From Balneola sp. (lineage in GTDB: Bacteria > Bacteroidota > Rhodothermia > Balneolales > Balneolaceae): DNA of 64,000 nucleotides. Positions 18,462 through 26,807 of the stretch are shown piece by piece; within the stretch, counting starts at the first letter, position 1, and each line of letters opens with the position of its first letter. A program made the position numbers and the translations under genes. The notes under the pieces were generated by a model. It worked only from the letters and a program-made list of their open reading frames with translations, was not told where the DNA came from and made no database searches. The stretch spans positions 1 to 64,000 of the forward strand of contig JAEPPZ010000007.1 in the NCBI GenBank assembly GCA_017640785.1, read 5' to 3'.

Positions 18462-20519
18462 TCAAAGCTGATCTTCCAGTTGCCCGATCTGATCTCTGAT
18501 CCTTGCAGCTTCCTCAAATTCCATATTCTTAGCGGCATGGAGCATTGTTTTACGTAAATGCTCGATCAGCTTTTCTTTGCTTTCAAACGTAACTTCATTC
18601 ATAGCCGGACTCGCTTTGTACTGAATACCATCGTCAGCAACTTTAATGGATTCCAGATAATCCTGCTGTGCGGCTTTTTCAGCTTCTTGCCCAAAGTCCA
18701 TGCTTTTGTTTGAGATCAAAGAAGGATCAACAAGTGGTTTCAGTTCTTTGATAATCGTTTGTGGAGTTATACCATGCTTCTCATTGTACTCCATCTGAAT
18801 TTTACGACGGCGCTCAGTTTCGTCAAGTACCTTCTGCATGCTGTCAGTGATTCTATTGGCATACATAATGGCTTTACCACCAACATTTCTTGCGGCACGA
18901 CCGACGATCTGAAAAAGAGATGTTTCAGACCTCAAAAAGCCTTCTTTGTCAGCGTCCATTATGGCAACCAAACTCAATTCAGGAATATCAATTCCTTCAC
19001 GAAGAAGATTGATACCAACAAGCACATCAAAATCACCACGGCGGAATTTATAAAGCACCTCAATTCTTTCCAGAGCATCTAATTCACTGTGCATGTAAGC
19101 CGCCGAAACGCCTACATTTTTGAGATACTCGCTGAGCTCTTCACTTAGTCGCTTAGTTAAAGTGATAACCAAAATACGTTCTTTCTTCTCAATGCGCTGC
19201 CGGATCTCTTCCATCAGATCATCGACCTGATTATCAAGAGGTCGAACTTCCAATTCCGGTTCCATCAATCCGGTTGGGCGAATCAGTTGCTCAGTAAATG
19301 CTCCTTCACTTTTTTCCAGTTCATATTTACTTGGAGTTGCACTTACAAAGATCACTTGTTTAACCAGATTTTCCCATTCGTCAAAAGTAAGAGGGCGGTT
19401 ATCCAAAGCAGAAGGAAGCCTGAATCCATGATCAACCAGCTGAACTTTTCTGGATCGGTCGCCACCATACATTGCAGAGATCTGTGGAATAGTTTGGTGA
19501 CTTTCATCTACAACGGTTAAAAAATCATCAGGGAAATAATCGAGTAAACAAAAAGGTCGCTCTCCCGGTTTTCTGGCACTTAAGTAACGGGAATAATTTT
19601 CAATTCCGGAGCAGTAACCGATCTCCTGTATCATCTCAATATCAAAAAGCGTTCGCTGCTCAATACGTTTTGCTTCCAGGAATTTTTCTTCATCAATAAG
19701 AACTTTGGTTCGCCACTGGAGCTCTTCCCGAATTTGTTTGATGGATTCTTCCAAACGGGATTTTGTAGTCACATAATGTGAAGCAGGATAGATCTTAAAT
19801 TCATTTACCGTTTCTTTGATATCACCGGTATCCACATCGAACAACTGAAGTGATTCGATCTCATCTCCCCACTGAGAGATTCGTAGTCCTTCATCAGAAT
19901 AAGCAGGGTAAACGTCGATAATATCACCGCGAACTCTGAAAGTCCCGCGCTTGAATTCATTGTCATTTCGATTGTAATGCAGATCAACCAAATCGTATAA
20001 AAGAGTATTTCTCGGAATGTTCATTCCCGTTTCCAGAGAAACGATCAGCTTAGCATATTCAGATGGAGAACCGATACCGTAAATACAACTTATAGAAGAA
20101 ACGATCACAACATCACGCCGACCTGAAAGCAAAGAACTGGTAGCGCGCAAACGCAGTCGCTGAATTTCTTCGTTGATAGAAAGATCTTTTTCAATGTATT
20201 TGTCCTGAGCCGACATATATGCTTCCGGCTGATAGTAATCGTAATAGGAAATAAAAAACTCTACACGATTGCCCGGGAAAAAATCACTTAACTCTCTGTA
20301 TAATTGAGCAGCCAGAGTTTTGTTATGACTCATCACCAAGGTTGGGCGTTGCACATTTTCAATAACACTGGCAACGGTTCTGGTCTTTCCGGACCCGGTT
20401 ATCCCCAATAAAGTTTGAAATTTATCTCCGGCATTTAACCCTTCCGTAAGCTCTTTAATTGCATTTGGTTGATCTCCGGCCGGATTAAAAGGAGACTGTA
20501 AATTAAACTCTGACATCAA
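18462..20519 (-). CDS. uvrB: Excinuclease ABC subunit B
   Basis: DNA-damage verification helicase of nucleotide excision repair; works with UvrA (also in this window, at 55.1 kb) and UvrC. The 685-aa product has Walker A GITGSGKTRTVA, the beta-hairpin YYDYYQPEAYM that probes damage, DESHQTIPQISAMYGGDRSRK, helicase motifs V-VI (GINLLREGIDIPELSLV and FLRSETSLFQIVGRAARN), and the C-terminal UVR motif (NMEFEEAARIRDQI) that binds UvrC. The start can be either Met of the initial MM. The gene stands alone. Confidence 0.98.
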   Translation of the reverse strand: MMSEFNLQSPFNPAGDQPNAIKELTEGLNAGDKFQTLLGITGSGKTRTVASVIENVQRPTLVMSHNKTLAAQLYRELSDFFPGNRVEFFISYYDYYQPEAYMSAQDKYIEKDLSINEEIQRLRLRATSSLLSGRRDVVIVSSISCIYGIGSPSEYAKLIVSLETGMNIPRNTLLYDLVDLHYNRNDNEFKRGTFRVRGDIIDVYPAYSDEGLRISQWGDEIESLQLFDVDTGDIKETVNEFKIYPASHYVTTKSRLEESIKQIREELQWRTKVLIDEEKFLEAKRIEQRTLFDIEMIQEIGYCSGIENYSRYLSARKPGERPFCLLDYFPDDFLTVVDESHQTIPQISAMYGGDRSRKVQLVDHGFRLPSALDNRPLTFDEWENLVKQVIFVSATPSKYELEKSEGAFTEQLIRPTGLMEPELEVRPLDNQVDDLMEEIRQRIEKKERILVITLTKRLSEELSEYLKNVGVSAAYMHSELDALERIEVLYKFRRGDFDVLVGINLLREGIDIPELSLVAIMDADKEGFLRSETSLFQIVGRAARNVGGKAIMYANRITDSMQKVLDETERRRKIQMEYNEKHGITPQTIIKELKPLVDPSLISNKSMDFGQEAEKAAQQDYLESIKVADDGIQYKASPAMNEVTFESKEKLIEHLRKTMLHAAKNMEFEEAARIRDQIGQLEDQL

Positions 20520-20887
20520 TGGTTATTTAAATCTTTAAGCAACACACAAGGTACGCAAAATTAGGGAGGATTCGTTCCGGGATTGGGAATAGATTTTATA
20601 ATTCAAGAGACTTTTGAAAGTAATCTATTCCGTCTTTTTGGAGGATGTCACTTTTGGCTTGACCCAAAAGTAACCAAAAGGTCAATAAGATTCTAAACTC
20701 CTCCCATCAGAAGTGACTTATAAACGTTGACAGATATCCATACTGATGGTTCGTCAAACAAAGAATCTTAGGTTTTACGATTTGTGCAGTAAAGATAGAA
20801 TTATTGATCCTAAGTCAACGAAAATAGAGTGAAGAAGTAGAGCGATCAAACTGCTATATTAGCAGCGGAAAACAAGAAAAATTCAGA
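20520..20887. repeat. Intergenic region with hairpin repeat (uvrB/tyrA)
   Basis: A 368-base gap without a credible gene. At about 20647-20694 it holds a repeat with two overlapping hairpins: ACTTTTGG with CCAAAAGT and TTGACC with GGTCAA. This CACTTTTGG-type motif resembles a dispersed intergenic repeat I associate with Bacteroidota genomes. A second dyad AATAGATT/AATCTATT flanks 20588-20631. The rest should contain the uvrB and tyrA promoters, which I cannot place with certainty. Confidence 0.4.
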
Positions 20888-22021
20888 ATGTCAGACAAAC
20901 AAAAAGTACTAGAAGGATCCCGGAAAAGGATTGATGAAATCGATGAACAGATCCTTGATCTTCTGTCGGAACGGGCAGAGGTTGTAAATGCAGTCATCAA
21001 AACTAAAGTTGAAAACCAGTTGCCGGTTTTTGTGCCGAAACGTGAAGATGAGAAATCAGCATCGTTCAAAAAAATGGCTCAAGAAAAAGGAATTGATCCT
21101 GAATGGGCGGAAGATTTTTTAAGGATGATCATGACCTCATCCCGGGACAAACAATCCCAGGATAAATTTCCGATCGCTACAGCAGAGCCCAAGCATATCT
21201 TGTATATCGGTGGTGAAGGAGGGATGGGAAAACTCTACAAAAAGATCACGAATCAAACAGGGCACAAAGCTTATTCTATCGATAAATCCAATTGGTACGA
21301 GCTGGAAGAAATAGCTCCAAAACTTGATATGGTGATCGTAACTGTTCCTATCAAAATTACGGAGCAAGTGATAGAGCGGTTGAAAGGAAGACTAACAGAA
21401 AAAACCATTCTCGCGGATTTTACCAGTAACAAATCTTCACCAATTGAAAAGATGCTGGAATGCCACGAAGGACCTGTGGTTGGTTTGCACCCCATGCATG
21501 GGCCGGATGTTCAAAACCTGAGCAAACAGTTGATGGTGGTTTGTCCCGGAAGAAATGCAGAGGAAGCAGATTGGTTTGTAGAGCAATGTGAACTTTGGGG
21601 AATGCGTGTAATTAAAGCGGACCAAAACAAGCACGATCATGTAATGCATATGGTGCAGGGACTCCGTCACTTTGTGGCGTTGCTTCACGGATCCTTTATG
21701 GAAGAATATGACCTTCGTCCTAGCGATATGCTCGAATATTCGAGTCCGATCTACAGGGCCGAAATGATGATGACAGGACGTATTTTTGCACAAAGCGCAG
21801 AGCTTTATGCAGATATAGTTTTTGCCAATGAAGAACGGCGCGATCTTCTTATGAAATTTTTTAATCACCACCAGAAACTAGCTGAATTAGTTAAGAATAA
21901 TGACCGAGAAGGTTTTATTCGTGAGTTTGAAGGCGTAACCGACTTCTTCGGAAAATTTGCGACCCAAGCGTTGAATGAAAGCGGTTATTTGATAAACAGG
22001 TTGGCGGATAGGTTTGCTTAA
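20888..22021 (+). CDS. tyrA: Bifunctional chorismate mutase / prephenate dehydrogenase
   Basis: Tyrosine biosynthesis enzyme. The 377-aa length equals that of the E. coli T-protein. An N-terminal AroQ-type chorismate mutase helix bundle (about residues 8-95: SRKRIDEIDEQILDLLSERA, VFVPKREDEK) is joined to an NAD-dependent prephenate dehydrogenase: nucleotide loop YIGGEGGMGKLYKK, DMVIVTVPIKIT, GLHPMHGPDV and HDHVMHMVQGLRHF with the conserved His. The product converts chorismate to 4-hydroxyphenylpyruvate. It is monocistronic; a dispersed repeat follows. Confidence 0.94.
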   Translation: MSDKQKVLEGSRKRIDEIDEQILDLLSERAEVVNAVIKTKVENQLPVFVPKREDEKSASFKKMAQEKGIDPEWAEDFLRMIMTSSRDKQSQDKFPIATAEPKHILYIGGEGGMGKLYKKITNQTGHKAYSIDKSNWYELEEIAPKLDMVIVTVPIKITEQVIERLKGRLTEKTILADFTSNKSSPIEKMLECHEGPVVGLHPMHGPDVQNLSKQLMVVCPGRNAEEADWFVEQCELWGMRVIKADQNKHDHVMHMVQGLRHFVALLHGSFMEEYDLRPSDMLEYSSPIYRAEMMMTGRIFAQSAELYADIVFANEERRDLLMKFFNHHQKLAELVKNNDREGFIREFEGVTDFFGKFATQALNESGYLINRLADRFA

Positions 22022-22026
22022 GTAAA

Positions 22027-22132
22027 CCCATCCCTGTCCCTTCCCTTTGAAAAGGGAAGGGAACTCAAATATCAGAAAGAATTAATTAAAGGGTTTCCCT
22101 CCCTAATCTTAGGGAGGGAACAAGGGTGGGTC
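22027..22132. repeat. Dispersed repeat family B, copy 0
   Basis: A ~105-base element with a hairpin CCCTTCCCTTTGAAAAGGGAA at the left and TCCCTCCCTAATCTTAGGGA at the right, and ends of the type ACCCATCC...GGGTGGGT that are imperfect terminal inverted repeats. Related copies are at 34151-34257, about 35098-35180 and 36784-36883. This copy is the most diverged. It has a MITE-like or REPIN-like form; no gene is inside. Confidence 0.7.
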
Positions 22133-22212
22133 TTATAGAAGAACGTTCTGCACAACTTGAAATAAGATTCGATATTTTATCTAAACAATCTCATTGAAAA
22201 CCATTTTTCCGA

Positions 22213-22755
22213 ATGTTCGAAAACAAACCCTGGATCTACGATCATGATGAACCGCTAAGCCGCTATTCTTTAGGGCAAGAAGGTAATAATCCATTGATCT
22301 GCTTCGGGGTGAATCCAAGCACAGCTGTTCCGGGAAATTTAGATCCAACGGTGGCTTCCGTTGCCAGATATGCAAAAGAAAAAGGGTACGACGGTTGGAT
22401 CATGTTCAATCTTTATCCGCAAAGAGCCACCAACCCGGATAAAATGCATAAGAACTTCCAGAAGCCTATTCACGAGAAGAACATCGCTGCAATTGCCGAT
22501 CTTTTGGCGGAGCTACCAAACGGATTAGACGTCTGGTGTGCTTGGGGAACGCTGATCGAAAAGCGAGCATATTTATCCAGATGTATGAAAGACATCGCAG
22601 AAGTCCTCAAGCAAAATAAATGCAGATGCTTTACCAGAGGAAATATTTCCAAAGCGGGTCATCCACACCACCCACTGTATCTCAGAAAAGAATCGCCAAT
22701 GGACGTGTTTGATTTAGAAAGGTATACTAAAGATGTTTTGAATGAAGGCAAATAG
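22213..22755 (+). CDS. DUF1643 domain protein
   Basis: A 180-aa protein matching DUF1643 by its pattern: RYSLGQEGNNPLICFGVNPSTA at the front, DPTVASVARYAKEKGYDGWIMFNLYPQRAT in the middle, and a C-terminal HPHHPLYL segment. The fold resembles that of uracil-DNA-glycosylase-like proteins, with a conserved N-P-S-T-A loop, but no biochemical function is established to my knowledge. It stands alone between two repeat-bearing gaps. Confidence 0.85.
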   Translation: MFENKPWIYDHDEPLSRYSLGQEGNNPLICFGVNPSTAVPGNLDPTVASVARYAKEKGYDGWIMFNLYPQRATNPDKMHKNFQKPIHEKNIAAIADLLAELPNGLDVWCAWGTLIEKRAYLSRCMKDIAEVLKQNKCRCFTRGNISKAGHPHHPLYLRKESPMDVFDLERYTKDVLNEGK

Positions 22756-22767
22756 AAACCCAAGCAA

Positions 22768-22800
22768 GGTCATCCTGAACTTGTTTCAGGATCTTTGAGG
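22768..22800. repeat. Small palindromic repeat (TCCTGAA...TTCAGGA)
   Basis: The hairpin TCCTGAACTTGTTTCAGGA is a widely dispersed extragenic repeat in many bacterial genomes. It lies 18 bases after the DUF1643 gene and may serve as a transcript end. Confidence 0.6.
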
Positions 22801-22844
22801 GGTTTCCTATATTTCAACCTTATTCAAACAAATCATCAAAGCAT

Positions 22845-23078
22845 TTATCCTTTATTCTGCCCCCTTTTGTTTTTATTACGTAGGGTCGAATCGAGATTCG
22901 CCCCTACGATTGGGTTTTTAATAAAAATTTCGATGATCCCATGGATATGATTTGGCATAACTACGAATGCATCCAATCGAACATTATCCCAAATTAATTC
23001 GGTTTTAAACCATTCATTATGCTCAACCACCCCGCATTCATTCATGCGTATTTCACCGTTGTTCATGTTTCCAAACAA
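22845..23078 (-). pseudogene. Decayed REP-associated transposase (RAYT) fragment
   Basis: A 77-codon frame that carries the core of a Y1/RAYT transposase (GEIRMNECGVVEHNEW and AFVVMPNHIHGIIEI, the latter with the HUH-type metal-binding His pair) but lacks the N-terminal strand and the whole C-terminal half with the catalytic Tyr. Its last part (IVGANLDSTLR) is a translated REP palindrome (22879-22908). It lies 34 bases behind the complete RAYT gene, so it is either an older copy or one half of a tandem pair. Confidence 0.7.
22879..22908. repeat. REP palindrome A
   Basis: A 30-base palindrome: CGTAGGG, one mismatch, CGAATC, GA, GATTCG, one mismatch, CCCTACG. It shares the GGGGCGAATC core with palindromes B and C around the RAYT gene and lies inside the decayed RAYT frame. 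Confidence 0.85.
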
Positions 23079-23112
23079 ATATTCATTTCCGACAACGAAT
23101 CAGATTCTGTAA

Positions 23113-23679
23113 TTACCTGTTTCGATAAAACCGATCTTTATTCCAATTCTTCGGATTGTTTTTGATGTATTCCCGTATGTAAAACAACGATTCTTCATTT
23201 CGGATGATGTGATCATAATAATTGCGTTGCCAGATTTTGGTCCCTGGTGTTTTACGGATTAGGTTGATTTGTTTTGCGGTATTCATTTTATACCAACCAA
23301 TAATTTTTGGAATCAACATTTTACGACGGTGATTACGATATAATTCCGGGTTTGCGTTCCTTTGTAGGGGCGATTCATGAATCGCCCCTACAAAGGGGAT
23401 TGTATTAACAATTTCAATGATAACATGAATATGATTAGGCATAACAATATGTTCATGAATAATGGTATTTGGGTATCTGGTGTCAATTTGTTTCAAATAA
23501 TCTGATGCAACCACCCCACATTCATTCATATGCATTTCACCATTGATCACATCTCCGAATAAACATTCTTTTTGGTTGGTACAAATGGTGATGAAATAAA
23601 ATCCCGGCGTGGAATAATCGTATCCCTGCAAACGCATGGATTGTCGGTTTGGCAATTTCTTCTGCTTCATCATACACAA
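23113..23679 (-). CDS. REP-associated tyrosine transposase (RAYT, IS200-like)
   Basis: A 188-aa single-strand transposase of the Y1 HUH family. The N-terminus RLQGYDYSTPGFYFITICTNQKECLFG, the His motif HIVMPNHIHVIIEI and the C-terminal WYKMNTAKQIN and IWQRNYYDHIIRNEESLFYIREYI with catalytic Tyr candidates are all as in RAYTs. These proteins cut at REP hairpins and are usually single-copy and domesticated. A perfect REP palindrome lies inside the gene (bases 23359-23396) and is translated as FVGAIHESPLQR between the two halves of the protein. The start of the frame may be M3 or M4 rather than M1. Confidence 0.92.
   Translation of the reverse strand: MCMMKQKKLPNRQSMRLQGYDYSTPGFYFITICTNQKECLFGDVINGEMHMNECGVVASDYLKQIDTRYPNTIIHEHIVMPNHIHVIIEIVNTIPFVGAIHESPLQRNANPELYRNHRRKMLIPKIIGWYKMNTAKQINLIRKTPGTKIWQRNYYDHIIRNEESLFYIREYIKNNPKNWNKDRFYRNR
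23359..23396. repeat. REP palindrome B within the RAYT gene
   Basis: A perfect 38-base palindrome with half-site CCTTTGTAGGGGCGATTCA. It is in frame with the transposase and has not disrupted it. It is the best preserved of the three REP palindromes here. Confidence 0.95.
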
Positions 23680-23764
23680 TTAGACAGGTTGAGGCCGGAT
23701 TCCTTACAAAAAATATCCACGAGGTTTTTCCAGGTGTGTTTTGCGGATGATTTATTGGGTTTGT

Positions 23765-23806
23765 ATTCCATGTGGGGGCGAATCGCGATTCCCCCCCACA
23801 TGGAAT
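23765..23806. repeat. REP palindrome C upstream of the RAYT gene
   Basis: A 42-base palindrome with half-site ATTCCATGTGGGGGCGAATC and one mismatch (G to C in the right arm). It stands 86 bases upstream of the RAYT start on the minus strand and has a different outer sequence from palindromes A and B while keeping the GGGGCGAATC core. Confidence 0.9.
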
Positions 23807-23907
23807 GTGCAATGACCACAACCGAATGTGTATAGAAATCCGGGCTCACTTTTTGTTTCCTGTTCCCAAAACCGGATATTCTTTTTCATTCCAAAATTCA
23901 TTGTTAT

Positions 23908-25215
23908 ATGATCCGATATTTATTTGTTCTCCTGATCTTCGTTTCCGCTTGTGCTCCTGATAATAAACCACCCATCGAATGGGGTGAATCACCCTGGCCG
24001 GAAATTCGAAAGGAACGCATAAATATCTTGTTGCCACAAGCCATGGAAGCAGCGGATGTTGATCTTTGGATCGTGATCTGCAGAGAAAACAATAACGACC
24101 CGATCGCTGATCACATCGGGGGAGAAAATGCAGGAGGAACGGCGGCATTTCTGTTTTACCGAGACAGCGAAGGTTTTCATTCCAAGGTATTTTCGCCATC
24201 AGGAGAATCCACGGCGCTGGATGAATTAGGCATTCACGACGAAGTGATTCCGATTGAAAGAGGGAAGTCGGCAGTAAGTATGGCGGTGGACTTTATCAAA
24301 GAAAAAGACTTTAAAACGATCGCTATAAATTCAAGTAACGGCAGCGCTCAGGCAGATGGATTGAGCTACACTCAACGAATGAATCTGGAAAACCAACTTG
24401 GTTCCGTATTTAGTGAACGATTGGTTTCCTCAGATGAACTGATCTATGAATGGCTGTCGATCAAGTTGCCGGCGGAAGTAGAGATCCTAAGAAAAGCAGC
24501 TGAACTGACGGCGGCATGGGAGCTGGAAGCCTACGAAATGATAGAACCGGGCGTGACGACCGATGCGGATGTAGCCGCTTTTCTGGATGCAAAGATGGAA
24601 GAATACGGAGTGGGCGAAGCGTGGAACCCAACCCAAAATCCGAATGTGAATTCCGGACCGGATCGTGGTCATTCTCATGCGACCGATAAAGTAATTATGG
24701 ACGGTGATGTAATTCAGACCGATTTCGGGATCAAATTATATGGTCGCTGGGTGAGTGATATCCAACGGTTTGCATATGTTCTGAAAGAGGGAGAAACCGA
24801 AGCTCCTGAAGACATTCAGTTCTATTGGGAATCTGCCAAAGCCGGAAACAGAGCCGCTTTCAATGCCATGAAGCCGGGAGCAAAAGGAGTGGAAGTAGAC
24901 GCCGCACAACGAGTGTTGATGAAAGAAAACAATTCCGAATATGTACCGTGGAGCACAGGACATCCGGTAGGATATGTAGCTCATGATGTGGGACCAAATC
25001 TGGGTGGTTCGCAGTCGCCGAGTATACGTCCGGCGGCACAAAAAGTCTTAAAAGAAGGAATGGTCTTCGCATTCGACGGCTTCCATGCCTGGACATTAGA
25101 AAAAGGTGGAGCTAAAACGATCAGCGTGGAAGAAATGGCAGTTATCACCGAAAACGGTGCAAGATTTTTGATCGCACCGCAGGAGGAGTTGGTTTTGGTG
25201 GGAGGTAAAAGGTAA
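23908..25215 (+). CDS. M24-family Xaa-Pro peptidase-like lipoprotein
   Basis: A 435-aa protein with a lipoprotein signal (MIRYLFVLLIFVSAC, lipid anchor Cys15), so it acts at the envelope. An N-terminal creatinase-like domain (about residues 25-165) is followed by a pita-bread M24 domain: metal ligands in IQTDFGIKLYGRW, the His in GHPVGYVAHDVGP, and the late Glu in FDGFHAWTLEKGGAKTISVEEM. The family includes prolidases and aminopeptidase P; one or more metal ligands differ from the textbook set, so activity is not certain. Pieces closely similar to its last ~100 bases recur at 26587-26672 and 27927-28025. Confidence 0.9.
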   Translation: MIRYLFVLLIFVSACAPDNKPPIEWGESPWPEIRKERINILLPQAMEAADVDLWIVICRENNNDPIADHIGGENAGGTAAFLFYRDSEGFHSKVFSPSGESTALDELGIHDEVIPIERGKSAVSMAVDFIKEKDFKTIAINSSNGSAQADGLSYTQRMNLENQLGSVFSERLVSSDELIYEWLSIKLPAEVEILRKAAELTAAWELEAYEMIEPGVTTDADVAAFLDAKMEEYGVGEAWNPTQNPNVNSGPDRGHSHATDKVIMDGDVIQTDFGIKLYGRWVSDIQRFAYVLKEGETEAPEDIQFYWESAKAGNRAAFNAMKPGAKGVEVDAAQRVLMKENNSEYVPWSTGHPVGYVAHDVGPNLGGSQSPSIRPAAQKVLKEGMVFAFDGFHAWTLEKGGAKTISVEEMAVITENGARFLIAPQEELVLVGGKR

Positions 25216-25222
25216 CGTTCAA

Positions 25223-26428
25223 TCAGATACTTCCCGCCGGATATAAATCAGGGAAATAATAGCCAACTACTTTAGCCGGAATATGAAATCGTATAGGAGC
25301 TTTATGTGAATCAGAAACCACCAATTCCTCCTCCAGCAGTTGTTTAATAAGAGCTGTTGCGGATCGTTCTCCTAATCCAATTAAACGGGGAACTTCACCA
25401 CGGGCTATTTCTCCGCGCATCATTACTTCAGCTAACACATACGTTGCTTCCTCCCGCAGTGGTTTTTCATCCGGAAGCATATTATCTGCGCGCATGGCAA
25501 CATAGCCTTTTATACGATTGTAAAGAGCTTCCAATGCCAGTAATTTCTTCAGATATGAAATTTGATCGTCAGCCACTTTAAACAGAAAAGTAGTAAACCC
25601 GGTGAGTGCTCGTTCCGACAGGTTGCCACGGCCATCATAATCTCCTTCTCGTTCACTATCTGCGCTGGCTAACATATTCTTATAATTCTCTGTTTTTCTG
25701 GCTAATCCTCTGGAGAGGGTCCAAAGCCCATGAGATGCTATGCCGGCCTTTCGCATAAAAGCATAAGTAAATAAGCGGGTAACCCGTCCGTTGCCATCTA
25801 AAAAAGGATGGATCCATGCTAATCGATGATGACTTGCCGCAGCTACGATCAGTTTTTTATGTCCCAGTACAGAATCGGATGTGTAGGCCTCTTCAAAATG
25901 TTTAAGAAAGCGCGGCACACTCTCCCATGTTGGAGCTATATGAGAGCCAACACTTACATTTTCCCTCCTTAACTCACCCGGAACCATAGTTATGATTGTG
26001 TTTTTGTCCGGATGTTTGATTGCTAAAAAAGATTCAGGAACACGCTCATAAAACTCTTTATGTATCCAACAGATAAACTCAGTGGAACACACATTAATGT
26101 CTTCATTTTCCTCAAAGCGATCATCTATTAATTTTTGAACTTCAATATGAGCCCGGCTTAACAGTTGCAGGCGTTTTTTTTCTTCGTCTTTGTTGTATTC
26201 TTCTTTTACTGCTTTCTCAATATCCGCCGGAGTTGTGGATTCCCCTTCTATCAGGTTAGAATAATAACTGTTGATATGCCGAAGTAAGCGCGCAATTTCT
26301 TTTCTCGTTATTGGATGAACCATTCCACCGAGCTCAGCAGCTTCCGCATACACCTTCATTGATAGATCCACAAGAGCTTTTTCTTCTTTTGGAAATAAGG
26401 GTTCCATTTGTGTTGGGCGGTTATACAT
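25223..26428 (-). CDS. Fic family protein 1
   Basis: A 401-aa Fic-domain protein that probably transfers AMP (or another nucleotide part) to a target. The active-site loop is complete: HPFLDGNGRVTR (near residue 206), with catalytic His and the phosphate-binding NGR. An upstream SNLIEG matches the inhibitory helix motif [S/T]xxxE[G/N], so it is self-inhibited (class II type). The C-terminus looks like a winged helix (GLGERSATALIKQLLEEELV). It is the first gene of the accessory island and runs opposite to the M24 gene, tail to tail with a 7-base gap. A pair of direct repeats stands upstream of its start. Confidence 0.93.
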   Translation of the reverse strand: MYNRPTQMEPLFPKEEKALVDLSMKVYAEAAELGGMVHPITRKEIARLLRHINSYYSNLIEGESTTPADIEKAVKEEYNKDEEKKRLQLLSRAHIEVQKLIDDRFEENEDINVCSTEFICWIHKEFYERVPESFLAIKHPDKNTIITMVPGELRRENVSVGSHIAPTWESVPRFLKHFEEAYTSDSVLGHKKLIVAAASHHRLAWIHPFLDGNGRVTRLFTYAFMRKAGIASHGLWTLSRGLARKTENYKNMLASADSEREGDYDGRGNLSERALTGFTTFLFKVADDQISYLKKLLALEALYNRIKGYVAMRADNMLPDEKPLREEATYVLAEVMMRGEIARGEVPRLIGLGERSATALIKQLLEEELVVSDSHKAPIRFHIPAKVVGYYFPDLYPAGSI

Positions 26429-26439
26429 CGCTACTATTA

Positions 26440-26548
26440 TGCGGGTTAAATTACGAGTTTAAAATTTGTCGTAAATATATATAAGACAGTATAATATCTT
26501 CTTTATTAATGAATAATAAAAGATAAATTTTGCGGGTTATATTGCGAG
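26440..26548 (-). promoter_or_regulatory. Direct-repeat operator candidate of Fic 1
   Basis: TGCGGGTTAAATTACGAG (26440-26457) and TGCGGGTTATATTGCGAG (26531-26548) agree at 16 of 18 positions and stand upstream of Fic 1 in an AT-rich stretch. They could be operators bound by the winged-helix tail of the Fic protein; this is an inference. Confidence 0.45.
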
Positions 26549-26586
26549 ATGCTTTACCGGTTAAAGCTCAGTAATTATCTTTGGAT

Positions 26587-26672
26587 GGAAGAGGAAAGAA
26601 ATGGTGGTGATCACCGAAAACGGTGCGGAGTATTTGATGGCTCCGCAGGAGGGGTTGGTATTGGTGGAGTGA
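26587..26672 (+). pseudogene. Remnant of an M24 peptidase 3' end, copy 2
   Basis: The frame reads EMVVITENGAEYLMAPQEGL before VLVE and a TGA stop, close to the end of the intact M24 protein (EEMAVITENGARFLIAPQEEL). No upstream part of the gene is present. It is not identical to the intact gene, which suggests it came from a diverged homologue. Confidence 0.85.
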
Positions 26673-26747
26673 GGTATCACATAGATAGTTAATTTGTGTC
26701 TCACTCATGCAACGAAAGATCTTTTGTGTTGCATATTTATTTGTTTT

Positions 26748-26790
26748 TGATACACAAACTGTTTAACGTCTTATAAGTGATACACAAACT
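26748..26790 (+). promoter_or_regulatory. Direct-repeat operator candidate of Fic 2
   Basis: TGATACACAAACT occurs twice, at 26748-26760 and 26778-26790, 30 bases (three helical turns) apart; a related inverted half-site (TTTGTGTCTCA) is near 26695. They stand just upstream of the Fic 2 start and probably form an operator or promoter-control array. A further dyad with TGCAAC arms is at about 26707-26733. Confidence 0.5.
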
Positions 26791-26807
26791 TCTTTAGGAA
26801 ATAAAGC

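Noticed and set aside
23537-23821. 94-codon minus-strand frame overlapping the RAYT start
   Set aside because: It is read from the REP palindrome and the transposase 5' region in another frame and shows no domain.
23572-23960. Plus-strand frames over the RAYT/REP region
   Set aside because: They translate palindromic repeat DNA and the antisense of the transposase.
24736-25096. Minus-strand frames opposite the M24 gene
   Set aside because: Antisense shadows rich in Cys, His and Arg from the complement of conserved M24 codons.
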